This document shows, piece by piece, positions 1-7,633 of a DNA stretch of 64,000 bases. Where the stretch lies: IMG/VR virus record IMGVR_UViG_3300032213_003144, positions 106,426 to 170,425 of that record. The stretch is one strand, 5' to 3'. This DNA is from a virus. How positions within the stretch are numbered: the first letter of the stretch is position 1; each line of letters begins with the position of its first letter. The position numbers and the translations under genes are program-made. Under the pieces are notes generated by a model. It did no database searches, had not been told where the DNA came from, and worked only from the letters and a program-made list of their open reading frames with translations.

Positions 1-75
1 TTCTGTTTCAAGTCTGTCTATTAGTCTTATAAGCTCTTGTTCAATTTCTACCTGGCTTATGGGTGATGTTCTCAT
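1..75 (-). CDS. Partial hypothetical protein, N-terminus only
   Basis: An ATG at 75-73 overlaps the last base of the stop codon of the resolvase-like gene upstream (TAATG), a typical translationally coupled start. Twenty-five codons are open to the window edge, giving a hydrophilic start rich in Glu, Ile and Leu (MRTSPISQVEIEQELIRLI), perhaps the first turn of a coiled coil or helical protein. The rest lies outside the window, so no family can be named. It would be the last visible gene of the minus-strand recombination and packaging block. Confidence 0.55.
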   Translation of the reverse strand, partial: MRTSPISQVEIEQELIRLIDRLETE

Positions 76-602
76 TATTCCCCTTTTTTCTCGATTGGCG
101 TCCAATCTACCTTGGCTAGGGCATCCATGTTCTGTGCCGGCCAATTAAATCGTGGTTTACCTATGTGGGCCAAGCCCATCTCCTGCAGAACCCACGCGTC
201 ACATCTGTCATCAGCTCCAGGATTTTGCCAAACAATTCCAGTACGTGCTGATATAGACGAAATCACTTCATTTTTTGATGCGTTTCCTTTTCCGGTTGCA
301 AACTTTGCTCGACACGTTGGGGGTATCGTTACGTAGGGAATTCCAATTTGCCACAGCAGTAGGCGAATCACCCCACCGAGCTCTCCAATAGAGAAAGCCT
401 GACCGCTGCGTGAAGCAAACGAGTAACCCTCAAGCATGACGGCCTTTACCTCGTATCTATTGATTAGGGATTCTATTTCCCTTTTTACTAGCCAGAGTCT
501 TTCTGGTCCAGACTTATTAAAAGAGATAACTCCAGATTCGTCGCCAAACGCATACCCAGTTGATGTTAGGGATAGGTCTAGTCCAAGAAAATCGTTTATC
601 AC
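75..602 (-). CDS. RuvC-like Holliday junction resolvase
   Basis: A 175-residue protein with the RNase H fold pattern of RuvC-type crossover junction endonucleases. Visible are the first strand GLDLSLTSTG with catalytic Asp9, a second acidic residue in VMLEGY (Glu58), and a C-terminal acidic pair in ADDRCDAW (Asp131, Asp132, Asp135). Such enzymes resolve branched DNA made during phage recombination and before packaging. It lies downstream of Rad52-like, RecB-like and terminase genes on the same strand, which fits. The start is GTG at 602, six nt after a TAGTAT box, so it may be leaderless and independent of the operon, because a terminator hairpin lies just upstream. Confidence 0.85.
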   Translation of the reverse strand: MINDFLGLDLSLTSTGYAFGDESGVISFNKSGPERLWLVKREIESLINRYEVKAVMLEGYSFASRSGQAFSIGELGGVIRLLLWQIGIPYVTIPPTCRAKFATGKGNASKNEVISSISARTGIVWQNPGADDRCDAWVLQEMGLAHIGKPRFNWPAQNMDALAKVDWTPIEKKGE

Positions 603-608
603 AGTGAC

Positions 609-614
609 ATACTA
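609..614 (-). promoter_or_regulatory. -10 box of a leaderless promoter
   Basis: On the minus strand TAGTAT ends six nt before the GTG start of the resolvase gene. TANNNT at this distance places transcription start on or next to the start codon. It lies between the terminator at 628-660 and the gene, so it would restart transcription after termination. Confidence 0.5.
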
Positions 615-627
615 ACCTAAAAGCAAA

Positions 628-660
628 AACCCACCGAACATCCAGCGAGTTCGGTGGGTT
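628..660 (-). terminator. Rho-independent terminator, minus strand
   Basis: A perfect 12-bp inverted repeat (628-639 with 649-660) with a 9-nt loop. Read on the minus strand it is followed by TTTGCTTTTAGG, so the U-rich side is downstream on that strand. It ends transcripts coming from the right. A 6-nt segment at 722-727 could pair with the upstream arm and act as an antiterminator. Confidence 0.75.
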
Positions 661-830
661 AAATTCGAACCGTTTGCGGCGGCTCAGAATCATTGCCGTG
701 TAGGAACACTCGACTCTTGGACCACCGCCTTTCTTCCGTGAAGGGTAGATATCGGCTAGACGAATTAAGGTTAGCACTTATGTTATGCACTAATAAGTGA
801 AGAGCTTTTAAATAATGTTCCACTAAAGTA
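661..830. other. Noncoding stretch between two terminators
   Basis: The region lies between two minus-strand terminators and contains no convincing gene. The one minus-strand reading frame crossing it runs through the terminator hairpin at 628-660 into the resolvase gene, and is rejected. The minus strand has several short complementary stretches (CGGC/GCCG and GGTT/AACC), so a small structured RNA is possible, but I see no known RNA family. Confidence 0.4.
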
Positions 831-866
831 AAAAACGCAAAAGCCGAGTGAGTCTCCCCACCCGAC
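831..866 (-). terminator. Rho-independent terminator after the HNH gene
   Basis: An 8-bp stem with two G-U pairs (843-850 with 859-866) is followed on the minus strand by TTTTGCGTTTTTT. It lies about 85 nt past the stop of the HNH nuclease gene and would end the minus-strand operon starting at the terminase or Rad52-like genes. Confidence 0.65.
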
Positions 867-949
867 TTTCGCGCCTATAACGGTCCTAAGAATTACAACG
901 ATACACCCGTACTAAATAGTGAAAGTGTTAATTATAAAACTATAAATAA

Positions 950-1291
950 TTATCTTTCCCAGCCATGTTTTGCTAACCCTAAATCAAACGCAAGTTGAGG
1001 GTAATTACCAATTCTTACGTGACACAGCCTGCAAACTGCAAGTACATTTTCCTCATCAAGTATGGAGCCACCCTGAGAGCGTCTGATTATTTCGTGAACA
1101 TCCCTACTGAGATGTTGGTTGTATGTCGTCTTGCCGTCGTGAGTTGCAAAAACTTTACAAGCCTCGCATGCCGGTCTTTCCCTTAGTATTTTTTCAACAA
1201 ACTTACGCCGTTCGACATAAATCTCTTCGGTTTTTGCACTTCTTTTTTTAGGAGGGCCACTTCTCTTGATTGGTTTGTTTCTTCGAATCAT
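950..1291 (-). CDS. HNH endonuclease
   Basis: A 113-residue protein with a zinc-supported HNH motif: Cys42-x2-Cys45, DVHEI with His66, Asn82, then Cys87-x2-Cys90-His91. The N-terminal 20 residues are strongly basic (KPIKRSGPPKKR), a DNA-binding tail common in phage HNH proteins. In many phages such a nuclease works next to the terminase. Here it sits in the same minus-strand block, four genes after it. The start is chosen because a GAGG ribosome-binding sequence lies about 8 nt upstream. A homing-endonuclease role cannot be excluded, but the compact size and gene position favour a phage-housekeeping role. Confidence 0.85.
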   Translation of the reverse strand: MIRRNKPIKRSGPPKKRSAKTEEIYVERRKFVEKILRERPACEACKVFATHDGKTTYNQHLSRDVHEIIRRSQGGSILDEENVLAVCRLCHVRIGNYPQLAFDLGLAKHGWER

Positions 1292-1319
1292 TGGCGACCT
1301 CTATGCTCATGTTGTTTAC

Positions 1320-1829
1320 CTAGAGTGAATCCTCGCTAATGTCTTCGAATGTCCACTTGTTATCAAGAGTATCCCACAGCGAACGGTCTATCGCCGTATC
1401 TTCTAGGTCAAAATCCCTGAGCATTGCTCTGTGCTTTGCTATTGCTCGCTTGAAGAACTCAACCTGTTCCCAGCCATCGTTTTGCATTTCTTGGCCAGTC
1501 GAAATCATGACAGCAACTTCATCAAGCCTTCTATCAACATGAAATTTGAAGCGTTTAATTCTTGTTGCCTTGGTCTCGTAGTAGGAACCAGCTTCGCGAG
1601 TTAGCTTTGTTCCAGCCCTCCCTAGCGAGCCGTATCGTGCAAGGTCGGACTCTGAGTCAGCCTCTATATCGTCGATTTGAAGTTGGAGATTATTGGATAG
1701 TGCGAGAAGTGCGTCTTTCCATTTTTCCCAGTTCTCCTGCTTCATTAATTCTTTTTTATGCAAAGGTGACAGTTTGTTTTTAACTTCTTCTGCAACCATG
1801 CGCGCAAAAGCATCGTCGTTCGTAATCAT
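1320..1829 (-). CDS. Hypothetical helical protein in the recombination block
   Basis: A 169-residue charged protein with no motif I recognise. The sequence is rich in Glu, Lys, Asp and Leu, with few Gly or Pro, and looks almost wholly alpha-helical. It is translated from an ATG with AAGGGGAA just upstream, 10 nt after the RecB-like gene. Its position between the RecB/Cas4-like nuclease and the HNH nuclease suggests a part in recombination or end processing, which is an inference from context only. Confidence 0.7.
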   Translation of the reverse strand: MITNDDAFARMVAEEVKNKLSPLHKKELMKQENWEKWKDALLALSNNLQLQIDDIEADSESDLARYGSLGRAGTKLTREAGSYYETKATRIKRFKFHVDRRLDEVAVMISTGQEMQNDGWEQVEFFKRAIAKHRAMLRDFDLEDTAIDRSLWDTLDNKWTFEDISEDSL

Positions 1830-1839
1830 TTAATTCCCC

Positions 1840-2643
1840 TTATTTCCAGGCTGGACAAAAAGACTTGTATCCGCACCATCCACACAAAACTGACTTCTTG
1901 GCTTCAAACTCCCCGGAGACACATCTTTCGTCTATTCCGGACTTTGTGTTTTGTATCTTCTCAACAACCCGACTAACGTCAGATGGGGTTATCTGCATCT
2001 CAAAGCGAACTCCGTCTTTCAGGTACAAAAGTTCGGCTGATGATTCTTCTGATTCAATCCCGATGCTTGAAAGAAGCTGGGAATAAATAATCAATTGGAA
2101 GAACCTGTCTTGAAGGTCTGATTTGCGTGGAGTTTTACCTGTCTTGTAGTCACTGATTTTTGGTGCTCCAGTAACTGCGTCCTGAGTAAGTCGGTCGATG
2201 AATCCACGTATTTTGACTCCACCAATCCCACCACTAACGAAAGACTCAAGGCTATGAGGCGCTATTAACGCTGGGTCTTCAAGTCTCCAAAGGTTTTCAA
2301 CACACCACCAAGCAGACCATCTGAATAGCTTTAGATTTTTGTCATCGGTCACAATCTCTTGAACCTGTACCGCCCACTTTGTGTCCCACTGTTCTTTGGC
2401 AATTATTTTTGCTTGTTCCTGTGTTCTGAACTCTGGTGGGAGTTTGTACATTTCTTCAAGAATGTCGTGAACAAAGTTGCCGAGAAGAGCTTCTTTGCCA
2501 CTTGGGTCCTTGATGTTGTCAATCTTGCTGTACTTAAATTTAAGCGGGCACTGATTAAATGTAGAGATGGATGATGGTGATAGAAACTCTGGAGCTTTTA
2601 GTCCACCATTACTGTTACTTTGTGTCGACATATTTGCCACCAA
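1840..2643 (-). CDS. PD-(D/E)XK exonuclease, RecB/Cas4-like with Fe-S cysteines
   Basis: A 267-residue nuclease of the RecB/Cas4 family. The core motifs are visible: His59 in NFVHD, Asp150 in GFIDRL, and Asp165-x-Lys167 in ISDYKTGK. Four cysteines, Cys32 near the N-terminus and Cys254, Cys257 and Cys263 at the C-terminus, are arranged as in Cas4 and AddB, where they hold a 4Fe-4S cluster. It would resect DNA ends to give the single strand used by the Rad52-like protein encoded immediately upstream, whose end it overlaps. The start could be the second Met (residue 5), which reduces the overlap from 29 to 17 nt. Confidence 0.87.
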   Translation of the reverse strand: MVANMSTQSNSNGGLKAPEFLSPSSISTFNQCPLKFKYSKIDNIKDPSGKEALLGNFVHDILEEMYKLPPEFRTQEQAKIIAKEQWDTKWAVQVQEIVTDDKNLKLFRWSAWWCVENLWRLEDPALIAPHSLESFVSGGIGGVKIRGFIDRLTQDAVTGAPKISDYKTGKTPRKSDLQDRFFQLIIYSQLLSSIGIESEESSAELLYLKDGVRFEMQITPSDVSRVVEKIQNTKSGIDERCVSGEFEAKKSVLCGWCGYKSFCPAWK

Positions 2644-3322
2644 ACTGAAGACGCAAGGCTTCTACTACGAGGGCCTGTAGGTCATCGAGTGACGCTGTTG
2701 TCTTCGTTGGCTTTGGCTTGCCGCCACTGTGCGTGGACCAGAACTCGTTGAGTTCATTCTTTTGCTCCTTGGTGAGCGCTTTTGTTATTTCAACAAAAGT
2801 ATCCCACTTCTCTTCCAGCTCTGTTTTTGGTGCTACCTCAACTGGTTCTGCTTGGTGGGGTGTCGAGAAGCCGGCTTCCATTGCATCCTCAATATCCATC
2901 GCGTCTGCAGAGCGTGACAGGTAAAGGCCAACACCAATCAGTTGCGCAGCTTTTTTGAGCGCATCAGAAACTGCCATTTTTCTTGAGTTTCCGTAATCCA
3001 ACGGTTTCCCAGTTGCTTTGATTCTTTTTACTGGTGCTCCGCCAACGGCATGCTTTACGACTCTCTTGCCGTTTCCAAAATCAACAGTGAGGCTCACATG
3101 GGCACTCAGCTCATCGACATTTGTTGAAACTTCATCGCAGCTAATTATTTCGAACGACCAACCATCAACGCCGAGAACTTTGTTGAGACGATTTATGACT
3201 TCACTCACGGGGATGAACTTTAAGTTGACCCCAGAAAGATTCATGCTTTTTTCCATCTCCTCAGGGAATGGTGCGTAAAGCGCTTGGGTTATTGCCTGTT
3301 CGTTTACTTGTTGTTGTTCCAT
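2615..3322 (-). CDS. Rad52-like single-strand annealing protein
   Basis: A 235-residue protein resembling the Rad52/Rad22 family of phage annealing proteins. The family signature region GNSRKMAVSDALKKAAQ followed by GVGLYLS is present near residues 110-135, after the VINRLNKVLG and WSFEI segments that form the start of the annealing fold. The C-terminal third is low-complexity and probably a flexible tail. Together with the adjacent RecB-like nuclease and the RuvC-like resolvase it makes a complete phage recombination set. An AGGAG sequence lies about 12 nt upstream of the start. Confidence 0.85.
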   Translation of the reverse strand: MEQQQVNEQAITQALYAPFPEEMEKSMNLSGVNLKFIPVSEVINRLNKVLGVDGWSFEIISCDEVSTNVDELSAHVSLTVDFGNGKRVVKHAVGGAPVKRIKATGKPLDYGNSRKMAVSDALKKAAQLIGVGLYLSRSADAMDIEDAMEAGFSTPHQAEPVEVAPKTELEEKWDTFVEITKALTKEQKNELNEFWSTHSGGKPKPTKTTASLDDLQALVVEALRLQFGGKYVDTK

Positions 3323-3350
3323 AGTTGGTTCTATCTCCTATTTCTAGTGG

Positions 3351-3842
3351 TTATTTTGCTTTGCGAACAATGATGCTTGTTTTGAGGTCGCCGACTTCAC
3401 AGTAGTTGTCTGGATTAATGCCAATTTTATTGAGTTCTTTAACTCTCCAGTACGATGGCGCGCAATAGGTCAGCATGTCAAGAGCGATTTCTTGTGGAGA
3501 CTTTGTAATCTCACCAGTATCCATGTCTACGGACATCTTCATCAACTTGTCCGCAACCGCAGAACCAAGGTCTTTGTGCTTCCAGCCCTTGCGCTCGTAT
3601 GACGAGTTCTTTTCAATTTTGATTCCGCTTGCAAGATTGACCTCTTGCTCATCGCCAATGATTCTTCCCATTGCATAAACGTAAGAATCGTAAGCAGTTG
3701 CTAAATCGCGCTTCAAGAAATTCAACTCAGCCAGTAACTCGCATGCCTCTGTGACATCTGGATTTGAGTCTGCGTATTCCATGAGTTCTGAATCAAGCTC
3801 AGCGACGAGCTTTTTAATAAGGTCTAATTTTTCATTGTTCAT
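3351..3842 (-). CDS. Hypothetical phage protein
   Basis: A 163-residue soluble protein between the terminase and the Rad52-like gene. The N-terminal half is acidic and helical; the C-terminal half contains SYWRVKELNKIGINPDNY and a basic end. No catalytic motif is visible. AAGGAA lies upstream of the ATG. Its fixed place in the recombination block suggests an accessory DNA-processing role, but I can assign no family. Confidence 0.7.
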   Translation of the reverse strand: MNNEKLDLIKKLVAELDSELMEYADSNPDVTEACELLAELNFLKRDLATAYDSYVYAMGRIIGDEQEVNLASGIKIEKNSSYERKGWKHKDLGSAVADKLMKMSVDMDTGEITKSPQEIALDMLTYCAPSYWRVKELNKIGINPDNYCEVGDLKTSIIVRKAK

Positions 3843-3874
3843 TTTTAATATTCCTTGTGGTAGTGGGTCTATCT

Positions 3875-5188
3875 CTAGAGCAGTATAGAAACTTTTCTCC
3901 TCTGAGGCAACCCCAGGCCAGTTAAAAATGTGAAAGCTCCAGTAGCGGAGTCAACCTGGTCGTCGTGGTCGCAAGATTCAGGAAAAGACGAGAATTCGTC
4001 TAGCCAGTTGGATAGCCATGGAGCCCTAACGACCCTCACGTTTCCATTTGCAACAGCAGCCGCGAATGGTCTTGCTCTGGTTTCTTTATCTCCAGTTGAC
4101 CGTATTGCGGAGAAGTCATAGCCAGGAAGGACGTATCTTGCGTACTGGTCGGCTAGGGCCTTGCCAGACGAGCCTGGTTCCTGCTCCATTCGTATCGCCA
4201 CGCCATGCCCGTCCTCTAGTGCTGTTTGGGCTAGAAGCTGCTCAACCTTCTCTCCTCGGACACGGGCTCTCCGTACGTCAAGAACGTAGGATATGCCCTC
4301 ATCAAGCAGCATAAGGGTCCCTACGGTCCAGTCAGGGTCAGGGTTTGAAGATGTTGGCTCTGATGCTGCCAAGTCCCAGAATCGAACAACTCGCGCAGAA
4401 CTGGTTATTGGAGGGAGTTCGGCCGAATCAATGATAACGAACCCTGTTCTATCAAATAGGGTGCCGAGCGTTGTGCTCCACCAGTCGCCCTCCTCTAGTC
4501 GTCTGCGTTCAATTGGGTCTAGGGCCTGAAGGGCTTGGCGATATGAAACAGCATCAATTCCTGGGTTATCTGTCAGTTTTGAAGGAACGAAGATTCTCCC
4601 CTCCTGGCGGCCCTCAACGATAAATCGCTGCCTAACCCAATTGGGTGCTGGGTTTGAGGCACATCGCATTCTAAGGGGAATCTGAGAAACTGGTCCGCTA
4701 TTTGGACGGCGCAATCGTGAGAAGAGGTATCTATAGTCTGACTCTCGTATTTCAGTGACTTCATCCATCCCTATAAATTGGAACTCTGAACCCTTATAAC
4801 GAAGGTAGTCATTGACATTGTTCAGGTAACCGAAAGATACCCTGGCTCCAGATGGGAAGGTAGCGATAAACGTATTGCTATTCCAGTGGATGTCATCGTA
4901 GTTTGCCATCCATGTCTTGAATCGGTCCATCAACGCTCCAGGGAGCGACAAGTCAGCAAAAGTTCTACGGAAGAGAATTGCCGAATAACCAGGAATATCT
5001 ACGTATTGAAGTGCCGACATTAGTAGTGCTGAAGATTTGCCACCACCAGCAGCGCCTCCAAAAAGGGCTTCAAGTGCGTGCGTTCTGAGAAAAACCTTTT
5101 GATTGAGTGATGGCTCCTCAGGACAGAACGGAGTCTCCTTTGGCGTGAGGTACTTAAGCACCTCGTCCCAATTTGGTTTATTAGCCAT
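3875..5188 (-). CDS. terL: Terminase large subunit
   Basis: A 437-residue DNA-packaging motor. The ATPase domain has a Walker A motif GGAAGGGKS (Lys51) and Walker B FIGMDE (Asp142, Glu143). The nuclease domain begins at about residue 268 with RFWDLAAS (Asp272) and ends with an acidic cluster in HDDQVDS near residue 415. It cuts and pumps DNA through the portal, which is encoded on the opposite strand from 5447, so terminase and portal are divergent rather than in one operon. No obvious small subunit is next to it; an HTH protein at 47638-48294 is one candidate. AGGGAA lies about 11 nt before the ATG. Confidence 0.95.
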   Translation of the reverse strand: MANKPNWDEVLKYLTPKETPFCPEEPSLNQKVFLRTHALEALFGGAAGGGKSSALLMSALQYVDIPGYSAILFRRTFADLSLPGALMDRFKTWMANYDDIHWNSNTFIATFPSGARVSFGYLNNVNDYLRYKGSEFQFIGMDEVTEIRESDYRYLFSRLRRPNSGPVSQIPLRMRCASNPAPNWVRQRFIVEGRQEGRIFVPSKLTDNPGIDAVSYRQALQALDPIERRRLEEGDWWSTTLGTLFDRTGFVIIDSAELPPITSSARVVRFWDLAASEPTSSNPDPDWTVGTLMLLDEGISYVLDVRRARVRGEKVEQLLAQTALEDGHGVAIRMEQEPGSSGKALADQYARYVLPGYDFSAIRSTGDKETRARPFAAAVANGNVRVVRAPWLSNWLDEFSSFPESCDHDDQVDSATGAFTFLTGLGLPQRRKVSILL

Positions 5189-5229
5189 CGGATTTACATT
5201 CCCTAATGTCGTAACTCGTGTTTATAGGC

Positions 5230-5235
5230 TACTGT
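5230..5235 (+). promoter_or_regulatory. -10 box of a leaderless promoter for the head block
   Basis: TACTGT is followed by exactly 7 nt and then ATG at 5243. No Shine-Dalgarno sequence is present. It is the first promoter candidate of the rightward head genes. Confidence 0.45.
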
Positions 5236-5242
5236 ATGTTAT

Positions 5243-5443
5243 ATGCCCAAACTGAGCACTTTGTCCAATAAGTTCAAGTCCGTAATAAAACCCAGACTAA
5301 ATAGACGTACGTTCGCTAATCTGTTCATGGTTTCATTTATACTATGTACAAGTATTGGAGCAGGTTTAATATTCCCGCCAGCGGGATTAGTGGTTGCCGG
5401 ACTGACGTGCGGTCTATTTGGTTTATTGTTAGGACTTGAGTAA
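5243..5443 (+). CDS. Small membrane protein upstream of portal
   Basis: A 66-residue protein with a basic N-terminus (about 25 residues, Lys/Arg-rich) and two hydrophobic stretches that could form a membrane hairpin, about residues 27-43 and 45-64. The gene ends three nt before the portal ATG, so the two are co-expressed. It has no Shine-Dalgarno site but a TACTGT box 7 nt before the ATG, the leaderless pattern seen elsewhere in this genome. The function is unknown; a membrane anchor for early assembly or a lysis accessory are both possible. Confidence 0.55.
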   Translation: MPKLSTLSNKFKSVIKPRLNRRTFANLFMVSFILCTSIGAGLIFPPAGLVVAGLTCGLFGLLLGLE

Positions 5444-5446
5444 AAT

Positions 5447-7525
5447 ATGGCTTGGAATTCATCCGAAAATAAGTCTGCTGGTCAAAAGCAGACTAAATCC
5501 GCCATTGGTTACGGCGCGCCCGTATCAAGTAACCCAAGTTACACGGATAAGCCATACAGGGACTCGTGGGATATTGAGCGTGCCTATAGAGAGGGCATGC
5601 AGAAAATTACCTGGGTTAACAGGTGTATAGATGCAATTGCTGGGAACCAAGCAAGACTTCCGATAATTCTAAGAAAAGACAATTCAAAAGACGGCGAAAT
5701 CGTAGTCGGCCGTGAGGCCAAGCGTTCTTCATTGCTTGAGCTCCTCAACGTTAAATCAAATATCGGCGAGAACTCTTTTATTTTCAGATACAGACTTTCT
5801 GCCCAGTTACTACTTGGTACGCGCGGAGCATTTATCGAAAAGATTCGCGGACGAGATGGTGGCGTTATTGGGCTGAACCTTCTTCCGCCACAGTCAACTG
5901 CACCAATTCCTGACGCTAGAACATTTGTTTCTGGGTACGAAGTGCAGATGCCTTACGGTAAAAAAGTAATAATGAAGCCAGAGGATGTTGTCTGGATTAG
6001 AAGGCCTCACCCGCTAGACCCATATCTGTCGCTAACTCCATTGGAAGCATCTGGAGTTGCCGTAGAAATAGAAAACCTAGCCAAGTTGTACAACAGAAAC
6101 TACCTGCTTAATGACGGAAGACCTGGTGGATTACTTGTTGTCAGAGGTGAGATTGACGAAGACGATAAAGAGGAATTACGCAATAGATTTAGGGGTAATT
6201 TAGGGAAAACTGGGCACACAACAGTTATCGCTGCAGACGAAGGTGTTGACTTTGTTGATACTTCGGCAAACCCAAGAGACGCTGCCTACATACAAATGCG
6301 TCAAATTACAAAAGAAGAAATTCTTGCTGCGTTTGGAGTTCCAGAATCAGTAATTGGAAATGCCTCAGGACGAACGTTTAGTAACTCATCTGAAGAGATT
6401 AGAGTTTTCTGGGTAGAGACAATGTTGCCTCACTTGGAGCCAATAGCAAGAGCTCTCGATGAACTTGACGAAAAGTATTACCTTGACTTTGACACAAGCG
6501 AAGTTCCAATTTTGCTGCTTTACAAACAGGAACGTGAAAGATACCTAAAAGACGAATTGGGCCAAGGTCTCATCTCTGTGAACGAATACAGAATTGCGAG
6601 CGGAAGAAAAGAAGTTGAAGCAGACCTCGCTGATTCATTACTCATGAATCCGAACCTGATTCCTATTGCTAATACAAAAAAGAAGATGGAAGAGAATGCC
6701 GCCCAGATACCCGGTGGCGCTCCTGGGGCACCAGGAATGCCTCCAATGCCAGGTATGCCACCAGTTCCAGGTATGCCACCAGTTGAGGGCGCAGTTCCAC
6801 CACTTGACCCAAATACGATGCAAGGTGCAATGGCTGAAGTTGCAGCCGGTGGTGCTGGTGACATGGCTCAGACTACGCTCCCACCAGAAGTGGCCGGAAT
6901 GGCACCAGCAACTGGAGCAGCCCCAATACCGCAAGGCATGGCTAGCGACCCACAAGATGGTTTTCAGTACAAAACAGCACTGACCGAGGATTTTGATAAA
7001 TCGGAAATGGCGATTGAGCGCTGGTCAGAAATTCTCTCCAGAGGAATCGAGAGGGTCGTTGAAAGACAGCAAAGGGTTGTTCTGGAAAAGGCTGGCAGCA
7101 GCAAGTCCAAGAAAGCTCTGATGTCTGGGACTCTTGACCTTGATTCAATTTTCGCCACAGATACATGGAACAAGCAAATGGAAGACGACTTGCGTCCTGT
7201 TATTTCCGCAATAATCAATGACTCTTTTGAATTTAGAAAAGAATCGTATTCTCAAAAAGGACTCAAGCCGAGAACAATTGCGCCTGCGACAATTAAGAAA
7301 AATATCGATTCACAGATATCAAGAATCATCTCAATCAACTCAGGTATTCGTTCTTCAATGGAAGAAATGATGATGAAATCATTCTCCCACGCTGGAGAAG
7401 AGCAAAGATTTTCCGTCTTTAGAGAAGAGCTTGTGGGCATGTACGCAAACATTCTTGCCAAGGACCAGTTGGAAATTTCAGAAACTGAAGCAAAAAATGC
7501 ATGGACGTTTGGACAGGTTGGATAG
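5447..7525 (+). CDS. Portal protein, HK97 family
   Basis: A 692-residue portal. Residues about 20-410 have the HK97-type portal pattern, including WVNRCIDAIAGNQARLP, PLEASGVAVE, a NDGRPGG segment, and the tunnel-helix region around QITKEEILAAFGVPESVIGN. A Pro/Gly/Met-rich low-complexity linker (MPPMPGMPPVPGMPP and similar, about residues 424-500) joins this to an extra C-terminal helical domain (about 510-692) absent from minimal portals and possibly a minor-head-like module. It forms the dodecameric DNA channel at the capsid vertex. It precedes the protease-containing giant gene, the normal portal-protease order. No L[SA]SG motif occurs in it. Confidence 0.93.
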   Translation: MAWNSSENKSAGQKQTKSAIGYGAPVSSNPSYTDKPYRDSWDIERAYREGMQKITWVNRCIDAIAGNQARLPIILRKDNSKDGEIVVGREAKRSSLLELLNVKSNIGENSFIFRYRLSAQLLLGTRGAFIEKIRGRDGGVIGLNLLPPQSTAPIPDARTFVSGYEVQMPYGKKVIMKPEDVVWIRRPHPLDPYLSLTPLEASGVAVEIENLAKLYNRNYLLNDGRPGGLLVVRGEIDEDDKEELRNRFRGNLGKTGHTTVIAADEGVDFVDTSANPRDAAYIQMRQITKEEILAAFGVPESVIGNASGRTFSNSSEEIRVFWVETMLPHLEPIARALDELDEKYYLDFDTSEVPILLLYKQERERYLKDELGQGLISVNEYRIASGRKEVEADLADSLLMNPNLIPIANTKKKMEENAAQIPGGAPGAPGMPPMPGMPPVPGMPPVEGAVPPLDPNTMQGAMAEVAAGGAGDMAQTTLPPEVAGMAPATGAAPIPQGMASDPQDGFQYKTALTEDFDKSEMAIERWSEILSRGIERVVERQQRVVLEKAGSSKSKKALMSGTLDLDSIFATDTWNKQMEDDLRPVISAIINDSFEFRKESYSQKGLKPRTIAPATIKKNIDSQISRIISINSGIRSSMEEMMMKSFSHAGEEQRFSVFREELVGMYANILAKDQLEISETEAKNAWTFGQVG

Positions 7526-7633
7526 TTTCACTAAACTATTTCTGTAAAACATTCACTTTTTTTAAATACTTACATTCTGGAACATGTTTTTCGTTTAATA
7601 TCGACTAGCAGCCGAGAGAAGTTGGTTCCAAAA
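7526..7633 (+). promoter_or_regulatory. AT-rich leader before giant gene 1
   Basis: About 100 nt of AT-rich DNA separates portal and giant gene 1. It holds T-rich blocks and a GAGAGAAG sequence at 7614-7621. That sequence is about 12 nt before ATG 7634 but directly abuts TTG 7622, so the ATG is the more likely start. No terminator hairpin is evident, so read-through from portal is likely. Confidence 0.35.

Noticed and set aside
645-727. Possible tRNA on the minus strand (GGTTCGAAT present)
   Set aside because: The T-stem does not pair at the required positions and no acceptor/anticodon combination fits; the sequence is explained by the terminator.
517-777. Minus-strand 86-residue reading frame
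   Set aside because: It runs through the strong terminator hairpin at 628-660 and into the resolvase gene in another frame; composition is unlike a protein.
6520-6955. Two minus-strand Gly/Pro and Trp/His-rich frames inside portal
   Set aside because: Shadows of the Pro/Gly/Met linker repeat of the portal gene.
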